From Burkholderia humptydooensis (GTDB lineage Bacteria > Pseudomonadota > Gammaproteobacteria > Burkholderiales > Burkholderiaceae), in contig NZ_CP013380.1 in assembly GCF_001513745.1 (NCBI RefSeq), forward strand, positions 1,240,001 through 1,304,000: a stretch of 64,000 nt of DNA, in the 5' to 3' direction. The notes beneath the pieces were generated by a model. It saw nothing but the letters and a program-made list of their open reading frames with translations, ran no database searches and had not been told where the DNA came from. The translations under genes were made by a program, and so were the position numbers. Every line of letters begins with the position of its first letter. Within the stretch, counting starts at the first letter, position 1. This document shows positions 31,488 to 40,093 of the stretch, piece by piece.

Positions 31488-31519
31488 GCCGCCTCGGATA
31501 GTTCGCTATCCGAGGCGGC
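31488..31519. terminator. Perfect 14-bp hairpin with TTCG loop
   Basis: The arms 31488-31501 and 31506-31519 are exactly complementary (GCCGCCTCGGATAG and its reverse complement) around a TTCG tetraloop. Only two T residues follow, so it is not a classical intrinsic terminator; it may be an RNA-stabilising or attenuating structure. The TAG inside the stem ends a small + frame. Confidence 0.6.
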
Positions 31520-31802
31520 TTCCGCTTCCGCGCGCAGCGCGAGGATCGTGACGCTGCGGCGCTGAAGAGCTGCTGTGCCCGCGCGTCGATGCGTGGGCGA
31601 CGAACCCGACGGGTTCGCCGATGCGATGCATCCGGCGTTCGCCGTCGCATGCGATGCGCGGCGCAGAGCGGGATGGATGGACGTGTGTGAATGCTTCAAT
31701 TCGGACAGACGCGAGACGCGTGCGCTTCGCGCGCCGAGCGCGGTTACGCTCACGCGATGCATCGGCGCGGGCGTGGCCCGCGCGTCGAGATCGCCACGAT
31801 CG

Positions 31803-31999
31803 TCATGCTCGTTTCGAGCGTCGCGAGTGCGCACTGCGTACCGACAGGCGGCGCACGAAGTGGCCGCACGCAGATGCGCGATGCTGCGCGCAACCGCGCC
31901 TACCGGCTCGACGTGCACGTTCGCGGCGTTGAAACCGGTTCGTACGGCCGGCAGCGCGCGGCGCGACGACGGGTGCGAGGCGTCGGGCAGGGCGGTCAT
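31803..31999 (-). pseudogene. Small ORF with strong start signal but decaying coding frame
   Basis: ATG 31999 has AAGAGGA 6 bases upstream, a strong ribosome-binding site. The first about 45 codons (MTALPDASHPSSRRALPAV, later VHVEPVGAVARSIAHL) have high third-base GC. Then the signal moves to another frame, giving a stop near 31803, whereas the original frame stays open far beyond with poor coding character. Either a frameshifted small gene or an overlong chance frame. It lies 58 bases downstream of the exported-protein gene at 32058. Confidence 0.35.
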
Positions 32000-32057
32000 C
32001 TCGTTTCCTCTTGATATTGCGTGGTTGTGTCGCAGCGGCGATTCGCATCCGGATGCG

Positions 32058-32426
32058 TCATTGCCGCGTATAGCTCACGCCGTCGCCGTGGATCATGCGT
32101 GCGTTCGACGGCATGGGCAGCGGCGCTGGCGGGCCGATCTCGTCCCACAGCGTGACGGTCGCGCCACCGTCGACGAGCGGCGGCGGCGTCGCGACGGGAG
32201 CGGGCGCCGGCGCGCGATCGCGCTGTCGCGCGGATGCGCCGGCATCGACGCGCACGAAACGTTCGCCCCAGCCGGCTGCGGCAACGTGCCCGGGCTGCGC
32301 GTCGACGATCCGATACGTTTTGTTTTCGTGCGCGACTGCGACATAAGGACACGGGGCGGCAAGCGATATGGCGAATGCTGCGGCGATGGAATGCCGTCGA
32401 CAGGCAAGGCAGGCAGCGATTCGCAT
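32058..32426 (-). CDS. Small exported protein of unknown family
   Basis: 122 residues from ATG 32426 with GGAGAG upstream. N-terminal signal peptide (RRHSIAAAFAISLAAPCPYV, likely cleaved near VAVA-HE). The mature part has YRIVDAQPGHVAAAGWGERF, a Pro/Ala-rich linker, and VTLWDEIGPPAPLPMPSNAR. I do not recognise the family. It lies divergent from VpsR-like copy 2 across an AT-rich region with palindromes, and could be a target of that regulator. Confidence 0.65.
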   Translation of the reverse strand: MRIAACLACRRHSIAAAFAISLAAPCPYVAVAHENKTYRIVDAQPGHVAAAGWGERFVRVDAGASARQRDRAPAPAPVATPPPLVDGGATVTLWDEIGPPAPLPMPSNARMIHGDGVSYTRQ

Positions 32427-32545
32427 GACATCTCTCCGGTTTTGCCGGTGATCGAGCGAAATGCATGCCATCGCGTGCAATCCGTTGCGCGTTCGGGCTG
32501 CGGAAATGCGCGGACGAATGAGTGCGCGGTCAAACGCGCACAAAA

Positions 32546-32563
32546 CGTTTCAGCTTTGAAACG
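32546..32563. promoter_or_regulatory. CGTTTCA inverted repeat in divergent promoter region
   Basis: CGTTTCA-GCTT-TGAAACG is a 7-bp inverted repeat with a 4-base spacer. One more CGTTTCA half-site occurs at 32663-32669. Both lie between the exported-protein gene and VpsR-like copy 2, as expected of a regulator binding site; the protein that binds is not known. Confidence 0.4.
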
Positions 32564-32684
32564 GGCCCTCGGGAATACCGCTGATTCAAAAAATGAAGGA
32601 TTAATCTAATCTTCTACTCAAGTGTGCAACGAATTAAGTGAATCGATAAACACGATCTGTCACGTTTCAAGCAGAGGAATGCAA

Positions 32685-32700
32685 TGGTATTTTCAATGCA
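32685..32700 (+). promoter_or_regulatory. Candidate sigma-54 (-24/-12) promoter
   Basis: TGGTATTTTCAATGCA has GG and GC at the required spacing and 9-10 matches to TGGCACGNNNNTTGCW. It points toward VpsR-like copy 2, whose start codon is about 250 bases away. The region is AT-rich. Confidence 0.3.
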
Positions 32701-32952
32701 GCCGATGCTGAAAAAATGCTTGATTGAATTCATTTGCTTCGTCGCATGCTTGTCAGTACGCTGAGACAACATGGATTCGGGAACGGGCGGAGAGACCACG
32801 GCCCTTTTTTCGAACCAAGCGCCGATTGATGGGGAACGCAGTTCCAGTGGTAGTGAAAAATGACGGGCCGGGCCCTTCTCGCGGGGCCCGGCCCGGTTCC
32901 GTCGCGCACCGGTGTCGGGCGGCGCGGCGCAAATTGTTGACTGGGTGGCGTC

Positions 32953-34338
32953 ATGGATGTTGCGGCTAGACACCTCATTTACTATTCCCATCGTCCTGAT
33001 GCGGATCTGCGGCGCTGTTTCGGCCAGCATGGCTGGCAGGTCGACGTTGTCGATTCGCCTCGCGAGATGCGGCGCTCCGCCGCGCGCGGCGTGATGGCGG
33101 GCGGCTTGCTCGATTTTTCGTGCGGGGTTGGGGCCGCCGAATTGCGCGAGCTCGAAGCGAGTCTGAAGACGCCGAACGTCGGCTGGATCGCGACGACGAG
33201 GCGAGGGCAGATGGAAGACGAAGCGGTGCGCCGCTTCGTGCGCGATTACTGCTTCGACTACGTGACGGTGCCCTACGAGTGCGACCGCATCGTCGAGTCG
33301 GTCGGCCACGCGTACGGCATGGTCACGCTGTCGGAAGGGCTCGCGCCCGCCGCCGCGACGGTGCGCAACGAGGGCGAGATGGTCGGCACCTGCGACGCGA
33401 TGCTCGCGCTCTTCAAGATGATCCGCAAGGTTGCCACGACCGACGCGCCGGTGTTCATCTCCGGCGAGTCCGGCACCGGCAAGGAGCTGACGGCCGTCGC
33501 GATTCACGAGCGCTCTGCGCGCGCGAGCGCGCCGTTCGTCGCGATCAACTGCGGCGCGATTCCGCCGACGCTGTTGCAGGCCGAGTTGTTCGGCTACGAG
33601 CGCGGCGCGTTCACCGGCGCGAATCAGCGCAAGATCGGCCGTATCGAAGCGGCGAACGGCGGCACGCTGTTCCTCGACGAAATCGGCGATCTGCCGTTCG
33701 AGAGCCAGGCGAGCCTGTTGCGCTTCCTGCAGGAGCACAAGGTCGAGCGCGTCGGCGGACACCAGTCGATTCCGGTCGACGTGCGGATCATTTCCGCGAC
33801 GCACGTCGACATGCAGGTCGCGCTGCGTAACGGGCGCTTTCGAGAGGACCTGTATCACCGGCTGTGCGTGCTGAAGCTTGAGGAGCCGCCGCTGCGCGAG
33901 CGCGGCAAGGACATCGAGATCCTCGCGCGGCACATGCTCGAGCGCTTCAAGGGCGACGCGCACCGGCGGCTGCGCGGCTTCACGCCCGATGCGATCGCGG
34001 CGCTTCACAACTATGCGTGGCCGGGCAACGTGCGCGAGCTGATCAACCGGGTGCGGCGCGCGATCGTGATGTCGGAGGGGCGGATGATCAGCGCGGCCGA
34101 TCTCGAGCTGTCGGGCTACGCGGAAGTCGAGCCGATGTCGCTCGAGGAGGCGCGCGAGAGCGCGGAGCGGCACGCGATCGAGGTCGCGCTGCTGCGGCAT
34201 CGCGGCCGGCTCGCGGACGCCGCGCGCGAGCTCGGCGTATCGCGGGTGACGCTCTATCGCCTGCTTTGCGCGTACGGGATGCGCGACGACGGCAGCACGC
34301 GCGCGAAGCGCGAAGACGACCTGCGCCGGGCCTGCTAG
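32953..34338 (+). CDS. VpsR-like sigma-54-dependent activator, copy 2
   Basis: 461 residues. Same plan as the gene at 28839: N-terminal VpsR-type domain ([20 protein letters not shown]), AAA+ core with [14 protein letters not shown] and [10 protein letters not shown], and C-terminal Fis-type HTH ([18 protein letters not shown]). The AAA+ regions of the two are nearly identical over long stretches, while the N termini differ more, suggesting different inputs. It probably binds upstream sites and drives sigma-54 promoters, possibly for surface polysaccharide or the nearby exported protein. Directly upstream of thyA with 55 bases between. Confidence 0.88.
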   Translation: MDVAARHLIYYSHRPDADLRRCFGQHGWQVDVVDSPREMRRSAARGVMAGGLLDFSCGVGAAELRELEASLKTPNVGWIATTRRGQMEDEAVRRFVRDYCFDYVTVPYECDRIVESVGHAYGMVTLSEGLAPAAATVRNEGEMVGTCDAMLALFKMIRKVATTDAPVFISGESGTGKELTAVAIHERSARASAPFVAINCGAIPPTLLQAELFGYERGAFTGANQRKIGRIEAANGGTLFLDEIGDLPFESQASLLRFLQEHKVERVGGHQSIPVDVRIISATHVDMQVALRNGRFREDLYHRLCVLKLEEPPLRERGKDIEILARHMLERFKGDAHRRLRGFTPDAIAALHNYAWPGNVRELINRVRRAIVMSEGRMISAADLELSGYAEVEPMSLEEARESAERHAIEVALLRHRGRLADAARELGVSRVTLYRLLCAYGMRDDGSTRAKREDDLRRAC

Positions 34339-34393
34339 GGCGGGTCTTGCTAGAATGGCGGGCACGACCGCTTTCGCGGCCGGAGGAACCCGC

Positions 34394-35365
34394 ATGAAAC
34401 AGTATCTCGATCTCGTTCGCACCATTCTCGACACCGGCGCCTGGAAGAGCAACCGCACGGGCATCCGCACGATCGGCATCCCCGGCGCGATGCTGCGCTT
34501 CGATCTGCAGCAGGGCTTTCCCGCCGTGACGACGAAGAAGCTCGCGTTCAAGTCGGCGATCGGCGAACTCGTCGGCTTCCTGCGCGCGACGCGCAGCGCG
34601 GCCGATTTTCGCGCGCTCGGCTGCAAGGTGTGGGACGCGAATGCGAATGAGAACGCGCAGTGGCTCGCGAATCCGTATCGCCGCGGCGTCGACGATCTCG
34701 GCGACGTGTACGGCGTCCAATGGCGGCGCTGGCCGGGCTACAAGGCGCTCGACGCGCACGCCGGCGCGCAGATCGCCGATGCGACGTCGCGCGGCTTTCG
34801 CGTCGTCGCGCGCTTCGAGGAGGACGGCGCGGACAAGGTGCTGCTCCACAAGGCGATCGATCAGTTGCGCGACTGCCTCGATACGATCGTGCGCGATCCG
34901 TCGAGCCGGCGCATCCTGTTCCACGGCTGGAATCCCGCGGTGCTCGACGAGATCGCGCTGCCCGCGTGCCATCTGCTCTATCAGTTCCTGCCGAACGTCG
35001 AGCGCCGCGAAATCTCGCTGTGCCTGTATATCCGCAGCAACGACGTCGGACTCGGCACGCCGTTCAATCTCGCGGAAGGCGCGGCGCTCCTCACGCTCGT
35101 CGGCCGGCTGACGGGCTACACGCCGCGCTGGTTCACGTACTTCATCGGCGATGCGCACATCTACGAGAATCAGCTCGACATGCTCAAGCAGCAACTCGAG
35201 CGCGAGCCGTTCGAGAGCCCGCGGCTCGAGATCGCCGAGCGCGTGCCCGATTACGCGAAGACGGGCGAGTACGAGCCGCAATGGCTCGAACGCATCGAGC
35301 CGTCGGACTTCGCGCTCGTCGGCTATCGCCATCACGAACCGCTGACCGCGCCGATGGCCGTCTGA
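34394..35365 (+). CDS. thyA: Thymidylate synthase
   Basis: 323 residues. Catalytic cysteine in [10 protein letters not shown], preceded by [21 protein letters not shown] and [10 protein letters not shown] are standard. Converts dUMP to dTMP using methylene-tetrahydrofolate, whose dihydrofolate product is recycled by folA at 28.3 kb. It belongs to the longer ThyA form (E. coli has 264 residues). CGGAGGA precedes the ATG. Confidence 0.96.
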   Translation: MKQYLDLVRTILDTGAWKSNRTGIRTIGIPGAMLRFDLQQGFPAVTTKKLAFKSAIGELVGFLRATRSAADFRALGCKVWDANANENAQWLANPYRRGVDDLGDVYGVQWRRWPGYKALDAHAGAQIADATSRGFRVVARFEEDGADKVLLHKAIDQLRDCLDTIVRDPSSRRILFHGWNPAVLDEIALPACHLLYQFLPNVERREISLCLYIRSNDVGLGTPFNLAEGAALLTLVGRLTGYTPRWFTYFIGDAHIYENQLDMLKQQLEREPFESPRLEIAERVPDYAKTGEYEPQWLERIEPSDFALVGYRHHEPLTAPMAV

Positions 35366-35398
35366 ACGGCGTGCGGCCCGTCTCGATCGACCCATGAA

Positions 35399-35424
35399 AA
35401 AAACCCGCGAATTCGCGGGTTTTT
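35399..35424. terminator. Bidirectional terminator after thyA
   Basis: A fully self-complementary AAAAACCCGCGA / TCGCGGGTTTTT hairpin between thyA and the convergent DUF6600 gene. Confidence 0.9.
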
Positions 35425-35449
35425 CGTTGATGCGAGGCGTGCGCTGCGG

Positions 35450-38068
35450 TTACGCGTGCCGGCGCTCTTCGCGGTGAGGGGCGAAACCGTGCTGCTGATC
35501 GGGGCGCACCTGATGCTGCGGCTCCTGGCGGGGCGCGGGCGGCGGGTTGTGCGGCACGGCGGGCGGCGGCGCGGCGGGGCGCGGCTCCATCCTCGGCGCT
35601 TCCATTCGCGGTGCGGGCATCCGCGGGGCTTCCATCCTCGGTGCTTCAACCTGCGGACGCGGCGCGGGGGCCGGCGCGCGATATTCGCTGCGCGGCGCGG
35701 GCGGTGCGGCTTCCTGACGCGGGGCCTCGCGCGGCGCTTCGGGCGCGCGCATTTCGTTTCGCGGCGCCTGCTGCCATGCCGGCTGCGGCTGCGTGCGCTC
35801 GGCGGGCTGTGGCGCGGGCTGGGCGGAGTGCGTGGGCGTCGGCGTCGAGCGGATCGGCGGCACCGCGTTCTGCGTCGGCGACCGGTAATTGAGCGGCGCA
35901 TTCGGCTCGACGTTCGCGTGAGGCCGGCCTTCGTTCGCGCGCTGCTGCTGGATCGGCGGATGCGGCTGCGTCCAGGACGGCTGCGGACGCTGCGTTTCGC
36001 CCGGCGCACGCGCTTCGTTGCGCGCGCCCGGGTTCTCGACGGCCGTGGGCGGCCGCGGCACGCCGTTTTGGGGCGACGGCGCGGGATTCGGCCGGGCCCC
36101 GTTCGGCCGGGACGCGTCAGGCCGCATCGCGTTTTGCGGCCCGCCCGGCGCACCGGGAACAGCCGGCGCGTGCGGTGCATTCGGCTGCGTGGCGTCCGGC
36201 TGCGGAACGCCGGGGCGCGCGAAGTTCGATGGCGCGGCATTCAGTTGAGCCGCATTCGGTTGAGCTGCATTCGGCTGCGGCATATTCGGCTGCGGCCGCT
36301 CGCCCGCGCGCGCGGCCGGATTGCCCGCGCCGCCCTGCGGGCCGCGCGCGGGTTGCGCGACGCTCGCGTGCGTGTCGACGAGCTGCACGTTGCGCATCGC
36401 CCAGCGGTTCGGCGCGCCGGTGTTCTCGGGCGTGCGCACCGGCCGCATCGCGTAGTTCGGCGGCACGGTGGTCTTCACGACGGGCGCGCCCGCGCCCGGC
36501 ACCCGCGCGCCGCTCTGCGCGAGATGCGCGGCGAGCTGATCGTGATAAGCGGCCGGCACGGCCGGGTTGCGCGTCGCGACGATCGAGCGCTGCTCGACGG
36601 CCGCGGGCGGCCGGTACGCGGCGTTGCGCAGTGCGCCCGTGAAGCTTTGCCGAACCGGCGCGACGCCCGGCGCGCCCGAGCCGATGTGCGCATTGCGCCA
36701 CTGCTGCGGATCGACCTTCTGCGCGAAGCGCGACACCGGCTGCCCGTGGACGAACGCGGTCGCCGGCACGGCCGTCACCGCGTTCGGCGCGCGGAAGTTC
36801 ACGTACGTGTTGTGGATGTTCGTGATGTTCGTCACGTTCACCGTCTTGTTGACGTTGATGTTGTTGACGTTGTTCACGATTACCGTCTGGTTCACGCGCT
36901 GGTAGTAGTGCGGGCTCCAGCCGCCCCAGCTCGGCCGCCACGGGTCGCGCGGCCCGAGCGGGAACCACGCGACGCCCGCCGCCGCGATGCCGCCGACCGC
37001 GAGGCTCACGCTCCAGTCGAAGCCGCCGCCGCCCCCGCCGACGAACGCGACGAGCGCGGGCGCGTAGCACGGCGGCGCGCTGACGACGAGCGGGCCCGGC
37101 ACCCATGCCCACGAGTCGTCGACGTACGCCCAGCGGCCGTAGTGATACGGCGCGAAGCCCCACGGCTCGTCGTCGACCCAGGTCCAGCCCCACGGCGCCT
37201 GCCAGATCCAGTGGCCGGTGTGGTACGGCGCCCAGCCGGCGGGCACCGCGCTCGGCACCCACACCTCGCCGTAATCGGGGTCGTCGCGCCACGTTCCGTT
37301 CGCGTCGAGGTCCTGGTAGCCCGGGATTTCGCGCGATACGTAGCGGGCCGACACGGAGCGCTCCTCGGCCGCATCGCGGCTAGCGGCCCAGTCGTCGAGA
37401 CCGTCGGGCGGCGCCACGGCGCCCGTGTCCGCGACTTGCAGCCCGGTGCCCGTGAAGACGACCCGCTGGCCGGCCGACACCGGCATCTGCGTGCCGTCGC
37501 CGTAGACGGTTGCGCTGCCGCGCCTCACGGTGACGGTCGTGCTCGAACCGTCAGGCGCGACGTCGACGCGATAATCGCCGGGCGAGCCGACCGCGAGCGC
37601 GAGGTTCGGCGTGTCGATTTCATACGACGTGCCGGGCGGCAGTTCGCGCACGTGCGTCGACAGCGTGCCGAGCGGCACCTTCAGTTGCGTGTTCGCGTCG
37701 TCGAGATTGAGGATCGACAGGCTCGTCGATTGACCGAGCCGCACCGCGGTCGAGCCGATGTGCAGCTCGGAGCGCGCGCCCGAATCGTTCCATAGCTGGT
37801 CGCCCGTCGTGAGCGGACGGTTGACGGCTGCGTATGACCAGTCGCTCGCGCCCGCGGGCTCGGTCGTGACGGCCCCGGACAGGTAGTTCAGGCGCGCGAC
37901 GCGGCTCGGCGGATCGCCGCCCGCTTGCTGGGCGACGCCGGCGGGCGGCGGGGCGACGTTTTGCGCGATGGCGGGCGGTAACGCAGCGAGCATTGCGACG
38001 GCGACGAGCGTGTAGCGGGCGATGCGCGAAAGCACAAACGGATGGCGAGTGGCAAGGATGGTCATCAT
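35450..38068 (-). CDS. Exported FecR/DUF6600 protein with Trp-rich repeats and long Pro-rich tail
   Basis: 872 residues. Signal peptide to about residue 36 (AALPPAIAQ). A FecR-like beta domain follows (LNYLSGAVTTEP, GQSTSLSILNLDDANTQL, LGTLSTHVREL). Then comes a Trp/Tyr-rich DUF6600 region of repeated units such as WAPYHTGHWIWQAPWGW, WGFAPYHYGRWAYVDDSW. A short hydrophobic/Gly region and an Asn/Val stretch (NNVNNINVNKTVNVTNITN) lead into about 400 residues rich in Pro, Ala, Gln and Asn. It is probably a periplasmic or surface protein. The low-complexity tail is likely variable in length between strains. ATGATG start, with AGAGA upstream. Confidence 0.8.
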   Translation of the reverse strand: MMTILATRHPFVLSRIARYTLVAVAMLAALPPAIAQNVAPPPAGVAQQAGGDPPSRVARLNYLSGAVTTEPAGASDWSYAAVNRPLTTGDQLWNDSGARSELHIGSTAVRLGQSTSLSILNLDDANTQLKVPLGTLSTHVRELPPGTSYEIDTPNLALAVGSPGDYRVDVAPDGSSTTVTVRRGSATVYGDGTQMPVSAGQRVVFTGTGLQVADTGAVAPPDGLDDWAASRDAAEERSVSARYVSREIPGYQDLDANGTWRDDPDYGEVWVPSAVPAGWAPYHTGHWIWQAPWGWTWVDDEPWGFAPYHYGRWAYVDDSWAWVPGPLVVSAPPCYAPALVAFVGGGGGGFDWSVSLAVGGIAAAGVAWFPLGPRDPWRPSWGGWSPHYYQRVNQTVIVNNVNNINVNKTVNVTNITNIHNTYVNFRAPNAVTAVPATAFVHGQPVSRFAQKVDPQQWRNAHIGSGAPGVAPVRQSFTGALRNAAYRPPAAVEQRSIVATRNPAVPAAYHDQLAAHLAQSGARVPGAGAPVVKTTVPPNYAMRPVRTPENTGAPNRWAMRNVQLVDTHASVAQPARGPQGGAGNPAARAGERPQPNMPQPNAAQPNAAQLNAAPSNFARPGVPQPDATQPNAPHAPAVPGAPGGPQNAMRPDASRPNGARPNPAPSPQNGVPRPPTAVENPGARNEARAPGETQRPQPSWTQPHPPIQQQRANEGRPHANVEPNAPLNYRSPTQNAVPPIRSTPTPTHSAQPAPQPAERTQPQPAWQQAPRNEMRAPEAPREAPRQEAAPPAPRSEYRAPAPAPRPQVEAPRMEAPRMPAPRMEAPRMEPRPAAPPPAVPHNPPPAPRQEPQHQVRPDQQHGFAPHREERRHA

Positions 38069-38220
38069 TGTCTCTGTTTTGTCCGGCGTGGCACGCGCCG
38101 TATGAATCCACTCTATCCGCTCGGCATGTTTCAGTGACGGTGGTTTTGTTATGCGATTTGATGTGCGTGTAACAAGAGTTGTCGGCACGGCGGAATTCGT
38201 CAGAGCAATGAAAGCGCGCG

Positions 38221-38931
38221 TCATTCGCCGGTAAGCAAGGCGTCGAATTCGCGCTGGCCGGCGGGCGTCACGCGCAGCACGCGAGGCTTGGCCGCATGCT
38301 CGATCCAGCCGCGTTGGCGGAAGCTTTCGAGGAGCGCCGCGCCGAGCGAGCCGCCCAGGTGCGGACGGCGCTCGCTCCAGTCCGGGCACGTGCACGCGAA
38401 GCGCCGGCGCTTCGCGCGCTGGCCGCCGATGTCGATGCCCCATTGCGCGAACTGCGCGGCGCCCGCCGCGCTCGCATCGAGCGTGCCGTCCGCGGCTGTC
38501 AGCCAGCCGCGCGACATCAGCCGCTCGAACACCTGGACCGCTAGCTCGCCCGCCATGTGGTCGTAGCAGGTGCGCGCATAGCGCATGTCGGGCGGCACGA
38601 TGCGCGCCGGCTGGGGGATCGGGCGCCGCGGCGCGGCCGCCTGCGCGATGTTCGCGAGCGCCTCGATCGCCGCGGCGATATCGGGCGACGCGATCCGGTA
38701 ATAGCGATGGCGGCCGCGCACGTCGAGCGCGAGGAGGCCGCCGTCCGCGAGCCGCGCGAGATGCGCGCTCGCCGCCGACGGCGACAGCCCGGCGATCATC
38801 GTCAGCTCGCCCGCGGGGCGCGCGCTGCCGTCCATCAGCGCCCAGAGCATCGCGGCGCGTCCCGGATCGGCGAGCAGCGCGCCGAGATGGCTCAAGCCGG
38901 GGAAATGGTGATCGCGATCGGAAGCGGACAT
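38221..38931 (-). CDS. ArsR-family transcriptional regulator
   Basis: 236 residues. N-terminal winged helix: LADPGRAAMLWALMDG, ELTMIAGLSPSAASAHLARL and RGRHRYYRI are typical ArsR helices. The long C-terminal part with CTCPDWSERRPHLGG is shared by a subgroup in Burkholderia and Pseudomonas whose effector is unknown; cysteines and histidine could bind metal. GAGG upstream of ATG 38931. Confidence 0.85.
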   Translation of the reverse strand: MSASDRDHHFPGLSHLGALLADPGRAAMLWALMDGSARPAGELTMIAGLSPSAASAHLARLADGGLLALDVRGRHRYYRIASPDIAAAIEALANIAQAAAPRRPIPQPARIVPPDMRYARTCYDHMAGELAVQVFERLMSRGWLTAADGTLDASAAGAAQFAQWGIDIGGQRAKRRRFACTCPDWSERRPHLGGSLGAALLESFRQRGWIEHAAKPRVLRVTPAGQREFDALLTGE

Positions 38932-39121
38932 TGGCGAACCTCGGGAAGGAAATAGTTCGAGTGTAGGCGCGTATGGCATTCGATGTTTCGGGGCAGGCTG
39001 AAATGTCGGATGCGCGCCGGCGTTTGCTGCGCTCGCCATGACGGCGCGCGTAGAATGCGACGTCCGATGACTCGCCGGCGCGCGATCGCGGCGCGCCGGC
39101 CGCTCGACGATGCTTCTTCCG

Positions 39122-39262
39122 ATGAAAACACTTGTTGCCACCCTTATTGCCGCGTTCGTCTGCGCGGGCTGCGCGTCCGGCGGCGCCGGCGGATCGGGCG
39201 CCGGGACCGGCCGCATCGAGATGTACGGCACGATCGATCAGGGCGTGACGATCCGCAACTGA
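39122..39262 (+). CDS. 46-residue lipoprotein
   Basis: MKTLVATLIAAFVCAGC gives a short signal peptide with a lipobox ending in Cys17 (VCAGC). The mature peptide is a Gly/Ser linker and the segment RIEMYGTIDQGVTIRN. Too small to assign; I recall similar small lipoproteins in Burkholderia. Divergent from the ArsR gene. No clear ribosome-binding site, which lowers confidence. Confidence 0.6.
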   Translation: MKTLVATLIAAFVCAGCASGGAGGSGAGTGRIEMYGTIDQGVTIRN

Positions 39263-39370
39263 CGGCGCAAAGCCGACCGCAGAGCGCGCGGTCGCGAGCA
39301 AGCGCCGCTCCCGCATCGGCGCGGGCGTTGGCCCGAAACGGCGGCTGCGGCGCTATGTCGCAGCGCAACG

Positions 39371-39376
39371 TATAAT
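39371..39376 (+). promoter_or_regulatory. Probable -10 element of the thioesterase gene
   Basis: A perfect TATAAT 43 bases before the ATG at 39419; no convincing -35 hexamer. Confidence 0.5.
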
Positions 39377-39418
39377 CGTCTCCTTTCCCGCCACACAGCA
39401 GAACCGGAGCCAGCCGAG

Positions 39419-39925
39419 ATGTCCGCCACGCCCCCCGCGCCGCTTGATCGCACCGAAACCGTTTTCCGCTTCCTCGCCGAGCCGACGTCCGTCAACTTCG
39501 GCGGCAAGGTGCACGGCGGCGCGCTGATGAAATGGATCGACGAGACCGCGTACGCGTGCGCGGCGATCTGGTCGAGCCGCTATTGCGTGACGGTGAGCGT
39601 CGGCAACATCCGCTTCCAGCGGCCGATCCTCGTCGGCAATCTCGTCGAGCTGAAGGCGCGCGTCGTCGCGACGGGCCGCACGAGCATGCACATCCACGTG
39701 TCGGTGCACGCGGGCGATCCGAAGGGCGGCGTGCTGCGCCAGACGACCGATTGCCTCGTCGTGTTCGTCGCGGTCGACGAGAACGGCAATCCGGTGCCGG
39801 TGCCGCCGTTCGTGCCCGTCACCGGCGAGCAGAAGCGGCTCGCGCAGTACGCGATGGACGTGCGTGAGGCGCTCGACAAGATCGTCGAGCTCAAGCCCGA
39901 GGAAGTCGCGAAAGGGGAAGTGTGA
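39419..39925 (+). CDS. Acyl-CoA thioesterase (YciA-like hotdog protein)
   Basis: 168 residues. NFGGKVHGGALMKWIDETAY is the hotdog catalytic helix with the conserved HGG...D, followed by VSVGNIRFQRPI and a C-terminal EQKRLAQYAMD. It hydrolyses acyl-CoAs in the cytoplasm; chain-length preference cannot be read from the sequence. Confidence 0.92.
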   Translation: MSATPPAPLDRTETVFRFLAEPTSVNFGGKVHGGALMKWIDETAYACAAIWSSRYCVTVSVGNIRFQRPILVGNLVELKARVVATGRTSMHIHVSVHAGDPKGGVLRQTTDCLVVFVAVDENGNPVPVPPFVPVTGEQKRLAQYAMDVREALDKIVELKPEEVAKGEV

Positions 39926-39990
39926 GCGTTCGCCGCCTTCGCGTGCGCAAAAGCAGGATGCCGGGCGCCCGGCGCATCGAATCGAGAAAG

Positions 39991-40016
39991 ACGCCGCGAT
40001 CGTTCGCGGCGTTTTT
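39991..40016. terminator. Terminator between thioesterase and fumC
   Basis: ACGCCGCGA and TCGCGGCGT form a 9-bp stem with a 4-base loop and a T run. Confidence 0.9.
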
Positions 40017-40093
40017 CGTTTGAAGCGCGAAGCGCGCGATACGAAGGAACGCGATCCGGCGTGCAGCCGTGCGCGACGCCTGCCGCGCCGGGG

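Noticed and set aside
31361..31501. 46-codon frame as a possible RiPP precursor
   Set aside because: Acidic leader-like start, but no ribosome-binding site, no conserved core and no modification enzyme nearby; kept only as part of the hairpin finding.
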